Assembly: GCA_903838705.1 (NCBI GenBank)
Contig: CAILZL010000011.1
Location: forward strand, 1 to 64,000
Direction of reading: 5' to 3'
Length of the DNA: 64,000 bases
DNA from: an uncultured Pseudomonadota bacterium
GTDB lineage: Bacteria; Pseudomonadota; Gammaproteobacteria; Steroidobacterales; Steroidobacteraceae
Shown here piece by piece: positions 17,474 to 26,590 of this stretch (position 1 is the first letter of the stretch; every line of letters starts with the position of its first letter). The notes beneath the pieces are model-generated. The model was not told where the DNA came from. It saw only the letters and a list, made by a program, of their open reading frames with translations, and made no database searches. The position numbers were made by a program, and so were the translations under genes.

Positions 17474-17710
17474 TTATGACTTGTTACTGGTTTTGTCGCC
17501 GGTGACTGTGGTGAAGTCCGCATCCTTTGCATCAGGTGATTTCAGCTGCTTGTCATTTTCAGCGTCCTGTATCCGCTCACCGTCCTTCATGGCGTCCTTG
17601 AAACCTTTGACTGCACCGCCCAGATCAGAGCCGATATTTTTCAGCTTCTTGGTGCCGAAAACCAGCAGGGCTATCACCAGGATGACGATCAACTCTCTCA
17701 TGCCTAACAT
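17474..17710 (-). CDS. tatA: Sec-independent protein translocase TatA
   Basis: TatA assembles into the protein-conducting patch of the Tat pathway. The product has 78 residues: a transmembrane helix ([16 protein letters not shown]), the [14 protein letters not shown] hinge, an amphipathic helix ([13 protein letters not shown]) and a charged tail. Start at ATG 17710; a second ATG three codons on is possible. The first gene of tatABC; hisI/hisE, its common upstream neighbours, are absent here. Confidence 0.94.
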   Translation of the reverse strand: MLGMRELIVILVIALLVFGTKKLKNIGSDLGGAVKGFKDAMKDGERIQDAENDKQLKSPDAKDADFTTVTGDKTSNKS

Positions 17711-17796
17711 TGGTGTCTCCGAGAATTTGAAAGATTAAAATCATACGCCAATTAACCATTCAGAACTGCGACATGAACCGGTATTAATTCATGCAT

Positions 17797-18258
17797 TTAC
17801 TGTTCAGCTGCGCTTTGCGGTGTTACCTGTAGCCAGAAGGTAACGGGGCCGTCGTTACATAGCCACACCTGCATGTCAGCACCAAATATTCCCGTGGCCA
17901 CTTCAGGATGCTGCTGACGCGCCCGTTCAACAAAATAGTGAAACAGCTGCTTGCCGATTACCGGAGTGGCTGCACTGCTGAAACCGGGTCGGGTGCCCCG
18001 TCGTGTGTCTGCTGCAAGGGTAAATTGTGGCACCAGTAACAAACCGCCGCGCTGATCCTGCAGACTGAGGTTCAGCTTGCCGGCATCATCGGCAAATATC
18101 CGGTATGTCAGCAGGCGTTCCAGCAACCGGTCCGCCTGTGCCTCCGTGTCACCGCGCTCAACACCGAGCAATACCAGCAGGCCCGCGCCGATGCGGCCAG
18201 TATCCTTGCCATCAACCTGTACGTGAGCCTGCGTCACACGTTGCAACAAGGCAATCAC
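17797..18258 (-). CDS. dtd: D-aminoacyl-tRNA deacylase
   Basis: Dtd releases D-amino acids (and mischarged glycine) from tRNA, a proofreading step of translation. The 153-residue protein is a normal length and carries the catalytic [20 protein letters not shown], the RGTRPGF segment, and the cross-subunit Gly-Pro motif in NDGPVTFWL. It lies between the mrcB-lipoprotein pair and tatA, all on the same strand. Confidence 0.95.
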   Translation of the reverse strand: MIALLQRVTQAHVQVDGKDTGRIGAGLLVLLGVERGDTEAQADRLLERLLTYRIFADDAGKLNLSLQDQRGGLLLVPQFTLAADTRRGTRPGFSSAATPVIGKQLFHYFVERARQQHPEVATGIFGADMQVWLCNDGPVTFWLQVTPQSAAEQ

Positions 18259-18271
18259 GCTCGAAACCCTG

Positions 18272-18838
18272 TTATCGGTCTGTCAGTGAATTGGCGCGCC
18301 CGTAAGCCTGTTGCGCTTCACTGTTCTGGTTGCGGGCTTTGTAACTGTCAGCAATCAGACGCCAGGCACTGGCCTGAGTGCGTGCATCACCACTGGCAGA
18401 GGCCAGGGCTTTACGTGCCATGCTTTCTGCCTGGGCGAAATTGTTTTCATCCATACGCAACTCACCATACTCAAGCCACAGCAGTGGATTCTTGGGTTCG
18501 ATGCGTAGTGCCCTTTCCAGGGTGGCGGCAGCCTGAACAAAATCCAGGTTTTTACGCTGGGTAGTTGCCTGATTAACCAGAGTACGGGTTGCAGCACTGA
18601 GTGTGTAATTGCGGGTGGCAGGAGTCGTTGTGGGAAGTGGAACACTGGGTTCGACTGCGACCACCGGTTCTACCGGGTGAGTCTCAGTGACCGGCGCTGC
18701 TGGTTCGACCACTGCGGTGCTGTGTGCCGGAGGAGTGACGATCGGCGCCGGACTATACGGCGGGATGCTGGAACAGGCACAAAGACTCAGCAAAAGTGCC
18801 AGAGATGTGACGCGATAAAAATTGGGACAGGCATTCAT
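18272..18838 (-). CDS. TPR-containing lipoprotein coupled to mrcB
   Basis: A 188-residue protein: a lipoprotein signal with lipobox LSLCAC, a Pro/Val/Glu-rich linker (about residues 25-75), then a tetratricopeptide pair ([40 protein letters not shown]) and a third partial repeat. ATG 18838 is chosen because it overlaps the mrcB stop (ATGA), which marks translational coupling. By context it may be an outer-membrane activator or partner for the PBP1b encoded upstream, comparable to LpoB in role, but it does not resemble LpoB in sequence. That role is inferred. Confidence 0.75.
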   Translation of the reverse strand: MNACPNFYRVTSLALLLSLCACSSIPPYSPAPIVTPPAHSTAVVEPAAPVTETHPVEPVVAVEPSVPLPTTTPATRNYTLSAATRTLVNQATTQRKNLDFVQAAATLERALRIEPKNPLLWLEYGELRMDENNFAQAESMARKALASASGDARTQASAWRLIADSYKARNQNSEAQQAYGRANSLTDR

Positions 18839-21138
18839 CTGCCTATCATACCGTGCAACCACTGTGCTGCACGTCCCCCGAGTGTACTTTCGGCTGCTTT
18901 GCAGCCGTCACGCCATGGAATTTCGGCATCGTCAGGCACTGCCACAGTCATGCTTTCCCTGGAGCAGCTGTCATTGACGGCCAATCCATTGGCGAATTCA
19001 ATCTGGGCTTCGTGAATGCCTTCAGGCAAGGGTTGATCCCATGAAGTCGTGTTGATGCCTGCCATGATTTTCGTCCAGATAGGCAGTGCACCGGATGAAC
19101 CTGAAAAACGGGTGGGTTGATTATCGTCGTAGCCGAGCCATACCACGATGGAGTGATTGCCTGAAAAACCCGCAAACCAGCTATCACGATAATCAGAAGA
19201 AGTACCGCTCTTGCCGGCCACCACCAGATCACCGAGCTGGGTTCGTGCTGAAACTCCGGTACCACGGCGCATCACCTCCACCATCATGCGTTGCAGCTGG
19301 TACACCGCTGTGGGTTCGGCAACCTGAGTGACTTCAAGTGGAAAGGCTTTAAGTGTTTTGCCCTGACTGTCCAGCACGGCACGCACTGCTCGCAGAGGGG
19401 TACGGAAGCCGCCATTCGCAATACTGTTGTAAACCTGCGCAACTTCAAGAGGTGGTACCGTGACTGCACCGAGTGCCATGGCCGGTACCGCTTGAGGTTT
19501 TTCAGCCAGGCCCAGTTCCAGAAAATTGGTGGAGATTTTTTCCAGTCCCACATCCTGACTCAGGTTTACTGTAGCCAGGTTCAGGGATTGTGCCAGCGCA
19601 CGCACCAGGGGCACCGGGCCGTTGACCTTTTTATCGTAGTTCTGCGGTGTCCAGTCCTTGCCGGTTGCAAGTTTAAGGGTGACGGGGGCATCGTTGATGA
19701 TGCTGGCTGCGTTGTATCGACCTGTTTCAAGCGCAGTGAGATAGACCACCGGCTTGGCCAGTGAGCCGATGGAACGTCTGGCATCAAGCGCACGATTAAA
19801 GCCGCTGTAACTCACATTTCGACCACCCACGATGGCCAGCACTTCACCATTGGTCGGGGCCGTCACCACCACCGCACCTTCAAGTTCCACATCCTTGCGT
19901 TTACTGTTTTTATCAAGTCTGTCCAGTTCACTGACCAGCGCGGATTCAGCTCTGGCCTGTACCAGCGGGTCAAGCGTACTGAACACCACGAGGCCTGCTT
20001 CAGTAAGGTCGGACTCCTGATAATCACGTCGAAGAGTTCGCCGCACGAAATCCAGAAACGCCGGATAGTAAGTGCTGTGTGCTGCGGTGGCATTGACCAG
20101 TCCAAGGGGTTTGGCTTTGGCAACTTCGGCATCCTTGGCAGTCACGATCTTGAATTCCGCCAGCAGATCCAGAATCAGATTACGCCGCGCCAGCGCCCGT
20201 TCAGGTTGTTTGCGCGGGTTGTAGTAGGTGGGGCTGCGAACTTCAGTGACCAGCAGTGCGATTTCATGCAGCTGCAATTCCGCCAGCGGCTTGCCGAAGT
20301 AGAACTGACTGGCCAGACCAAAGCCCTGTATCGCCCGCCCACCTTCCTGACCGAGATTGATTTCATTGATGTAGGCATTCATCAGGTCCTTCTTTTCGAA
20401 GTGCACTTCCAGCAGGATGGCCATTACTGCTTCGGTGAGTTTGCGGCTCAGCGTCTGGCGGTTGTTAAGAAAGTAACTGCGTACCAGTTGCTGGGTCAGC
20501 GTGGACGCTCCCTGATCGAAGCTGCCGCTCCTGAGGTCTACCCAGATGGCCCTCAGGATACCGATCGGATCAACGCCGATATGGGTATCAAATCGCCGGT
20601 CCTCGACAACCTTCAGTGCTGCCGGTAACAGTGCCGGTGTTTCCTGCTGGCTGACGATGATGCGATCCTCACCCTGAGTCGGATAGATGCTGCCGATCAA
20701 CAGTGGATCAAGGCGGAAGACCGGCACTTCACGTGCGCTGGAATCCCACATTTTTTCGATGTGGTTGTCGGCAAAACTGATCGAAAGTGTTTGCTGTTCA
20801 CGATTTTCATCCGCGAAACGGAAAGGTCGTGAAACCAGATCAATACGATTGGGCCGGCGCTGAAAATTTCCCGTACGACTGACCTGAGCGCTGCGCAGAT
20901 AACCCAGACGCTCCAGCGCCTGTTGCAGTTCATCAATCGACAATGCCTGACCGGTGTATAGCTCCAGTGGCTGCGCATACACTTTGGCGGGCAGCGTCCA
21001 GCGACGGCCTTCAAATTGCTGCCGTATCTGACGATCAAGGGTCACAATCCAGATGGTCACAGCCAGCAGGCAGATGCCCACCACGGCAAGCACATGGGGC
21101 CAGTACTTTTTCAGCAGATTCCTGGTGCGTGATTTCAT
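18835..21138 (-). CDS. mrcB: Penicillin-binding protein 1B (bifunctional class A PBP)
   Basis: PBP1b polymerises lipid II into glycan strands and cross-links them. The product has 767 residues: one N-terminal helix (about 14-34), a UB2H-like region (about 55-140), a glycosyltransferase domain with VVEDRRFDTHIG (catalytic Glu179) and QGASTLTQQLV, and a transpeptidase domain with SLAK (Ser459 and Lys462), SLN (518-520) and KSG (643-645, the less common form of KTG). All catalytic residues are present. It is translationally coupled to the lipoprotein after it. Confidence 0.95.
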   Translation of the reverse strand: MKSRTRNLLKKYWPHVLAVVGICLLAVTIWIVTLDRQIRQQFEGRRWTLPAKVYAQPLELYTGQALSIDELQQALERLGYLRSAQVSRTGNFQRRPNRIDLVSRPFRFADENREQQTLSISFADNHIEKMWDSSAREVPVFRLDPLLIGSIYPTQGEDRIIVSQQETPALLPAALKVVEDRRFDTHIGVDPIGILRAIWVDLRSGSFDQGASTLTQQLVRSYFLNNRQTLSRKLTEAVMAILLEVHFEKKDLMNAYINEINLGQEGGRAIQGFGLASQFYFGKPLAELQLHEIALLVTEVRSPTYYNPRKQPERALARRNLILDLLAEFKIVTAKDAEVAKAKPLGLVNATAAHSTYYPAFLDFVRRTLRRDYQESDLTEAGLVVFSTLDPLVQARAESALVSELDRLDKNSKRKDVELEGAVVVTAPTNGEVLAIVGGRNVSYSGFNRALDARRSIGSLAKPVVYLTALETGRYNAASIINDAPVTLKLATGKDWTPQNYDKKVNGPVPLVRALAQSLNLATVNLSQDVGLEKISTNFLELGLAEKPQAVPAMALGAVTVPPLEVAQVYNSIANGGFRTPLRAVRAVLDSQGKTLKAFPLEVTQVAEPTAVYQLQRMMVEVMRRGTGVSARTQLGDLVVAGKSGTSSDYRDSWFAGFSGNHSIVVWLGYDDNQPTRFSGSSGALPIWTKIMAGINTTSWDQPLPEGIHEAQIEFANGLAVNDSCSRESMTVAVPDDAEIPWRDGCKAAESTLGGRAAQWLHGMIGR

Positions 21139-21229
21139 GAGCAGAATGCGAGAGAAGTCTGAATAGTCAAAGGCAACAAAGAGCCATTGGCTCGTCTCAT
21201 TACGGTGAACCGTTCAGACTCTGGCTGAA

Positions 21230-22681
21230 TCATCGCCTCCAGAATGCAGGGGTGACGAGTACGATTAACGGATAGATTTCCAGTCGTCCCAGCAGCATGG
21301 CCAGTACGCACAGCCACTTGCCGGGTGTGCTGAGGCTGGTGAAATTATGTGCCACAGCGCCCAGACCGGGGCCGGTGTTATTGATGGTTGTGGCAATCGC
21401 AGAGAACGCCGTGATCTGATCTTCACCAGTGGCAATCAGCAGCACCATCAGTACCGCGAAACAGCCGACATAGATGGCGAAAAATCCCCACACAGCATCA
21501 ATCACCCGCCACGGTACCGGACGACCGCCGATCTTGACCGGAAAAACTGCATTGGGATGTACCAGACGATTGATTTCACGCGTGCCTTGCTTCCACATCA
21601 ATATCCAGCGAATCACTTTCATGCCGCTGGCTGTAGAGCCGGCGCAGCCGCCGGCAAAGGTAATGAAGATCAGCATGACGGGCAGTGCACTGGGCCAGAC
21701 AGCGAAATCGGTGGCAACAAAACCGGTGCTGGTCATCATCGACGTCACATGCAGTAACGCGCTGCGCACTGCATAGCCGTTGTTGTTGAAGGTATGGTGG
21801 GCGATCAGCGTTGCAGTAAAGACCGCAGTGGCAATCAGCAGAATGCCTGCATATACGCGCAATTCAGGGTCGCGCCAGTAGTCACTCAGGCTCAGGTGGC
21901 GCCACGCCAGGAAGTGCAGTGAAAAGTTGATGCCTGCCATCAGCATGAAAACAGTCGCAATCACTTCAACCGCAGGATTGTTGAAATACGCGAGATTCGC
22001 ATCATGGGTTGAGAAGCCACCGGTGGATACCGTGGAAAAGCTGTGACAGATGGCATCAAACGGCGTCATGCCGGCAACCCAGTAACTGGTTGCGCAGGCC
22101 GCAGTAATCAGCACATACACCAGCCAGAGTGCCTTGGCGGTCTGTGTAATGCGCGGCGTGAGCTTTGTGTCTTTTACAGGGCCGGGAGTTTCCGCTTTTA
22201 GCAGCTGCATGCCGCCGATACCCAGCATGGGTAACAGTGCAACCGCCAGTACCACCATGCCGATACCGCCGAGCCACTGAATCTGATGACGGTAGTACAG
22301 CAGTGATTTGGGCATTTCATCCAGCTGCGTCAGTACCGTTGCACCCGTGGTAGTGAATCCGGACACTGCTTCAAACACCGCGTTGGTCAGTGACAGATCA
22401 GGGTGGGTGGACAGCACCATCGGCACGGCGCCTGCCAGTCCCAGTACCACCCAGAACAGGGCCACCACCAGAAAGCCATCGCGCAGGCGCAATTCACGGC
22501 TTTGTTTGCGAACCGGAAACCAGATCACCAGACCCGTCAGCATCAGGCCCATGAAAGCATCAACAAATGGCGAGGACTGATGATCCTGAAAGGCAAGTGA
22601 CACCGCCACAGGCGGTAGCATGGTTACCGAAAACAGCATCAACAGGATGCCCAGAATGCGTTGTACAACCAGCAGATTCAT
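21230..22681 (-). CDS. trkH: Potassium uptake protein TrkH
   Basis: TrkH is the membrane pore of the Trk potassium importer. The product has 483 residues and four selectivity-filter loops: GFTTTGAT, STVSTGGFS, TSMMTSTGFV and INNTGPGLG. WLGGIGMVVLAVALLPMLGI is a typical stretch. It starts eight bases after trkA and depends on it for gating. Confidence 0.96.
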   Translation of the reverse strand: MNLLVVQRILGILLMLFSVTMLPPVAVSLAFQDHQSSPFVDAFMGLMLTGLVIWFPVRKQSRELRLRDGFLVVALFWVVLGLAGAVPMVLSTHPDLSLTNAVFEAVSGFTTTGATVLTQLDEMPKSLLYYRHQIQWLGGIGMVVLAVALLPMLGIGGMQLLKAETPGPVKDTKLTPRITQTAKALWLVYVLITAACATSYWVAGMTPFDAICHSFSTVSTGGFSTHDANLAYFNNPAVEVIATVFMLMAGINFSLHFLAWRHLSLSDYWRDPELRVYAGILLIATAVFTATLIAHHTFNNNGYAVRSALLHVTSMMTSTGFVATDFAVWPSALPVMLIFITFAGGCAGSTASGMKVIRWILMWKQGTREINRLVHPNAVFPVKIGGRPVPWRVIDAVWGFFAIYVGCFAVLMVLLIATGEDQITAFSAIATTINNTGPGLGAVAHNFTSLSTPGKWLCVLAMLLGRLEIYPLIVLVTPAFWRR

Positions 22682-22689
22682 GATGCTTC

Positions 22690-24075
22690 TCAGCGGCGAC
22701 GGCGGGGTACATCAAACAGGCGTTCCACTGCGTCAATCTGGCGTCGATCAGTGAGGAACAGAATCACATGGTCGTCTCTTTGTACCACCGTGTCGTGATG
22801 TGCCATCAAGACTTCATCGCCGCGCACCAGCGCGCCGATGGTGGCGCCTTCGGGCAGGGGTATGTCAGCGATCTTGCGGCCGATCACCCGGCCTTCACCC
22901 TGAATGCCATGCGCCACTGCCTCAATGGCTTCAGCAGCGCCGCGTCTTAATGAATGCACCTGCACCACATCACCGCGACGTACATGGGCCAGCACCGAAC
23001 CGATGGTAATCATCTGCGGTGAAATGGCTACATCGAGGTTACCGCTCTCCATCAGCTCTGCATAAGCAGGCCGGTTGATCAATGCCATGACCTTTTTTGC
23101 GCCGAGCCGCTTGGCCAGCATGGCCGACAGAATGTTTGCTTCTTCGGCATTGGTGACGCCGACAAATACATCTGCGCTGTCAATGTTTTCTTCCAGCAGC
23201 AATTCTTCATCAGAGGCATCGCCGGTCAGTACGATGGTATTGCCAAGCTGTTCCGATATCCGTCGGGCGCGGCGGCCATCGCGTTCAATCAGCTTGACCT
23301 GCAGCGACTGTTCCAGTTGCTGCGCCAGTCTGAAACCGATGTTGCCGCCACCGGCGATGACTACGCGCCGCACCGGTTCCTCCAGACGCTGAATCTCGTT
23401 CATCACCTGACGGATGTCCTTGCGCGCCGCGAGGAAGAAAACTTCATCACCATGCTCAATCACCGTCTCGCCGGTGGGTTTGACGCTCTGACCATTGCGG
23501 TAGATCGCTGCCACGCGCGCATCGGTTTTCGGCATGTGCTCGCGCAGTGTCTGCAGACGCTGACCCACCAGCAGGCCGCCGCGCAGCGCACGTGCACACA
23601 CCAGGCGTACCCGGCCATCGGCAAAATCCAGTACCTGCAACGCACCGGGATAACGGATCAGACGGGAGATATGTTCGGTCACCAGCTGTTCCGGACTGAG
23701 CGTTACATCCACCGCGAACGCGCGGTCTTCATCAACGAACAGTTTGCTGTGCCGGGTGTATTCAGTGGAGCGGATGCGCGCGATGCGGATGGCATCCTTG
23801 TTAAAGAGAGTTGCCATGATCTGGCAGGCCACCATGTTCAGTTCATCGCTGTTGGTCAGCGCAATGAACACATCGGCCTGACGGGCGCCTGCGGCCTCTA
23901 GAATGGATGGCTGGGCACCGTTACCGATGATGGTGCGGATATCCAGACGATCCTGCAGATGGCGCAACAGCTTTTCATCCAGGTCGATGACTGTAACTTC
24001 GTTGGCTTCTTCACGCGCCAGACGGTATGCGGCGGTGCGCCCTACCTGTCCTGCACCCAGAATGATGATCTTCAC
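22690..24075 (-). CDS. trkA: Trk system NAD-binding regulatory protein TrkA
   Basis: A cytoplasmic gating ring protein for TrkH, 461 residues, with two tandem RCK units. Rossmann motifs are IIILGAGQVGRT at the start and VVIAGGGNIGFRLAQQL near residue 235; each is followed by a TrkA-C domain. The start is GTG 24075. trkA and trkH form a two-gene operon; rsmB or fmt, frequent neighbours of trkA elsewhere, are not here. Confidence 0.96.
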   Translation of the reverse strand: MKIIILGAGQVGRTAAYRLAREEANEVTVIDLDEKLLRHLQDRLDIRTIIGNGAQPSILEAAGARQADVFIALTNSDELNMVACQIMATLFNKDAIRIARIRSTEYTRHSKLFVDEDRAFAVDVTLSPEQLVTEHISRLIRYPGALQVLDFADGRVRLVCARALRGGLLVGQRLQTLREHMPKTDARVAAIYRNGQSVKPTGETVIEHGDEVFFLAARKDIRQVMNEIQRLEEPVRRVVIAGGGNIGFRLAQQLEQSLQVKLIERDGRRARRISEQLGNTIVLTGDASDEELLLEENIDSADVFVGVTNAEEANILSAMLAKRLGAKKVMALINRPAYAELMESGNLDVAISPQMITIGSVLAHVRRGDVVQVHSLRRGAAEAIEAVAHGIQGEGRVIGRKIADIPLPEGATIGALVRGDEVLMAHHDTVVQRDDHVILFLTDRRQIDAVERLFDVPRRRR

Positions 24076-24155
24076 GCTTACACCTCAAGAGATACGCCGT
24101 CGTATTCCAGTGACTGGCTATTTCCGGCGCGGCATTGTAGCCGAGAACGGTGGTA

Positions 24156-25106
24156 TCAGGCCTTGAACAAATACTCCAGCGCAATGCCGGCAAACACGGC
24201 CAATCCGAAATAGTTGTTATTCAGGAATGCCAGCAGGCAGTCGTCCGGTTCGCGTCGACGGATCAGGTACTGCTGATACAGCGCGAAGCAGGCCGCTGCG
24301 GCCAGACCGGTTCGATACCAGCCGCCCAGTTGCAGCTCCAGACCTGCCAGCCATAGTGCGTACAGAGTCATCAATTGCATGACACCGATAATCACCCGGT
24401 CGGCATCACCAAACAGGATGGCACTGGATTTGATGCCGATACGCAGGTCGTCTTCACGATCCACCATCGCATACATGGTGTCATAGGCGGCTGCCCACAG
24501 AATGTTGGCGGCAAACAGCAGCCAGCACAGTCGCGGCGTGCTGCCGGTCTGCGCTACAAAACTCATCGGGATAGACCAGCTGAAGGCCAGACCCATGTAG
24601 AACTGGGGGGCAGGGAAAAACCGTTTGAAAAACGGATAGCTGACCATCAGGCCGATGCCTGCAAAAGACATCTGCACCACCTTTACATCCAGCGTCAGTA
24701 CCAGGCCGAAGGCCAGCAAGGCCAGCGCAGTGAACAGCAGCAGTGCTTCCACCGGTGATACCTCGCCGGTGGCCAGCGGGCGTTTCTGCGTGCGCTTCAC
24801 ATGGCCATCAAATTTGCGATCAGCAAAGTCATTGATGACACAGCCTGCCGAGCGGGTAAGGAACACACCCAGCACGAACACAATGAATACCTGTTCCTGT
24901 GGCCTGCCACCCGTTGCCAGCCAGAGTGCCCAGAGCATGGGCCATAACAGCAGGAAGGTACCGATCGGTCTGTCCAGACGCATCAGCCGTGAATACGCAC
25001 CCAGTGCTTCTTTCAGGCCGGGACGGTTTTCAACCGGGTCATTGCTGCTGATCCGGTAACGTAACCAGCGGACCCGTTCGCGGAGAGTAGGAGAAGATGA
25101 GCGCAT
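24156..25106 (-). CDS. ubiA: 4-hydroxybenzoate polyprenyltransferase UbiA
   Basis: UbiA attaches the polyprenyl tail to 4-hydroxybenzoate, a membrane step of ubiquinone synthesis. The product has about 316 residues, with [16 protein letters not shown], the first Asp-rich motif in [23 protein letters not shown], and the second in [19 protein letters not shown] 25106 gives a sensible N-terminus; ATG 25112 is two codons earlier, and the frame stays open to 25385 but that part is not family-like. No ubiC is next to it. Confidence 0.94.
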   Translation of the reverse strand: MRSSSPTLRERVRWLRYRISSNDPVENRPGLKEALGAYSRLMRLDRPIGTFLLLWPMLWALWLATGGRPQEQVFIVFVLGVFLTRSAGCVINDFADRKFDGHVKRTQKRPLATGEVSPVEALLLFTALALLAFGLVLTLDVKVVQMSFAGIGLMVSYPFFKRFFPAPQFYMGLAFSWSIPMSFVAQTGSTPRLCWLLFAANILWAAAYDTMYAMVDREDDLRIGIKSSAILFGDADRVIIGVMQLMTLYALWLAGLELQLGGWYRTGLAAAACFALYQQYLIRRREPDDCLLAFLNNNYFGLAVFAGIALEYLFKA

Positions 25107-25232
25107 GGGCATGCAGTGTAGCAATAGCTTCAGCAAAGCGGTGGTAATGAGCAAGTTTACCAAGCGCGCACAGTCGGCGAAGTTTCCGGTGCGCAGGCGA
25201 GGTAAGATGCCGTTTTCAATTGCACAGGTTAA

Positions 25233-25577
25233 ATGATGAGCACCTTGCCGCCCTGCCCCCAATGCAAATCCACTTTTACCTATGAAGATGGTCAGAATTA
25301 CATCTGTCCGGAATGTGCCCATGAATGGTCGGCCAGTGCGGCAACAGAAACAGCTGACGCGGGCCTGGATGTCCGTGATGCCCATGGCAACCCGCTGAAA
25401 GACGGCGATTCAGTGACGGTCATCAAGGATCTGAAAGTGAAAGGTTCCTCATCCGTGGTAAAGGTGGGCACCAAGGTGAAAAGCATCCGGCTGGTTGAGG
25501 GCGACCACAACATTGATTGCAAGATAGATGGTATTGGCGCGATGTCCCTGAAGTCGGAGTTCGTGAAGAAGGCGTGA
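25233..25577 (+). CDS. yjdM: PhnA/YjdM-type zinc-ribbon protein
   Basis: The 114-residue protein begins with a zinc ribbon (CPQC ... CPEC, residues 8-30) and continues with the PhnA domain: [35 protein letters not shown], and [18 protein letters not shown]. Despite the old name this family is not the phosphonoacetate hydrolase; the role is unknown. The gene is alone, divergent from ubiA. A second ATG one codon on is an equal start. Confidence 0.9.
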   Translation: MMSTLPPCPQCKSTFTYEDGQNYICPECAHEWSASAATETADAGLDVRDAHGNPLKDGDSVTVIKDLKVKGSSSVVKVGTKVKSIRLVEGDHNIDCKIDGIGAMSLKSEFVKKA

Positions 25578-25731
25578 TTTATTGTTCCATCACGGTTGCG
25601 GCAGGACTCGTTTGATATCTTGGTCAGGCATGGTTACATTCTCAATCTCATAGATTGGCCGCAGTAGTCAGTGCACTGGTATGTTGTTGGTGGCAAGCTG
25701 TTGCCGTATTTGGCAGAAGGAGTGACAGGTA

Positions 25732-26520
25732 ATGAAACTAATAATAATGGTGTTAATGTCTGCTCTGATTAGTGGTTGTGTTGGCTTGCATGGTGCGCCA
25801 GTTGCGTCCACTGAATTTTTGCAATCCGTTGAAGAGAAGCGGCAAACACTGCCTCCTAATCCTCAGGATGGAAAAGAATTATGGGGAGGCCTTAAAGTAG
25901 GAATGACAGTAGAGGATGTATTGAAGACGCTTCCGAATTCCAAATTTGATGACCAGTGGAGTTCCGGAGGGGTTGTTGGGGTGATGGGCGAGGCAGGTAT
26001 TTATGCAACTAACAAGGTGAAGGTCGTTGCAGAAATTACTGGTCCGTTCAACTCTCCCTCAAATCTCTATCTCCTATTTGATGAAGCAGGCCGACTTGAT
26101 GGGCTTGTAATCTTTACTATTAAGAAAAACCTTCCTGAGGAAGTGCTTCGCAACTATGGGTCTTTAGGCTTTAACGTTGCGGAATACAAAGAGGCTGCGA
26201 AGTTAATAATTGGTAAATACGCCATTCAAGACTTGGGAAAAAGGGTTGGTTCGCCCAGTTTTGGGAAAGAAAAAATGGACTCATTTGGTACGGTTGGGGT
26301 GGCAGCGCCAATAGGCGGCAACATGGCACTTGGAGTTGGAATTCCTACTGGATCGATAAGTCCAGCGACAATTGTTCAAAGATATGACCGAGATGGGTTC
26401 AAGTCGATGATCAGTATCCATTCAGCATATCTTGGGCTTTATAACGTTTACGCCAATGTTTCCGTCTTCATGACTATACAGACTAAATCTAAATATGATG
26501 AAGAAATAGGTGATTTCTAG
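25732..26520 (+). CDS. Hypothetical lipoprotein of AT-richer composition
   Basis: The product has 262 residues. The N-terminus MKLIIMVLMSALISGC is a lipoprotein signal; the mature part starts CVGLHGAP. A segment ELWGGLKVGMTVEDVLKTLP resembles the start of BamE/SmpA-like small domains, followed by a mixed alpha/beta region; a second hydrophobic Gly-rich stretch lies near 180-205. No family was recognised. A good GAAGGAG site lies upstream. Codons are clearly more AT-rich than in ubiA or recG on either side, which suggests a recent arrival. Confidence 0.65.
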   Translation: MKLIIMVLMSALISGCVGLHGAPVASTEFLQSVEEKRQTLPPNPQDGKELWGGLKVGMTVEDVLKTLPNSKFDDQWSSGGVVGVMGEAGIYATNKVKVVAEITGPFNSPSNLYLLFDEAGRLDGLVIFTIKKNLPEEVLRNYGSLGFNVAEYKEAAKLIIGKYAIQDLGKRVGSPSFGKEKMDSFGTVGVAAPIGGNMALGVGIPTGSISPATIVQRYDRDGFKSMISIHSAYLGLYNVYANVSVFMTIQTKSKYDEEIGDF

Positions 26521-26590
26521 CGCGTAGGTGGCTTGGTAGGCTTGAATGAGTCAGCGAAGCCAAACATTCGTAATGCGTCATTTCAACGCA

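Noticed and set aside
24156-25385. Long N-terminal extension of ubiA
   Set aside because: Residues before ATG 25106 are Cys-rich and unlike UbiA; the upstream part overlaps the yjdM start on the other strand.
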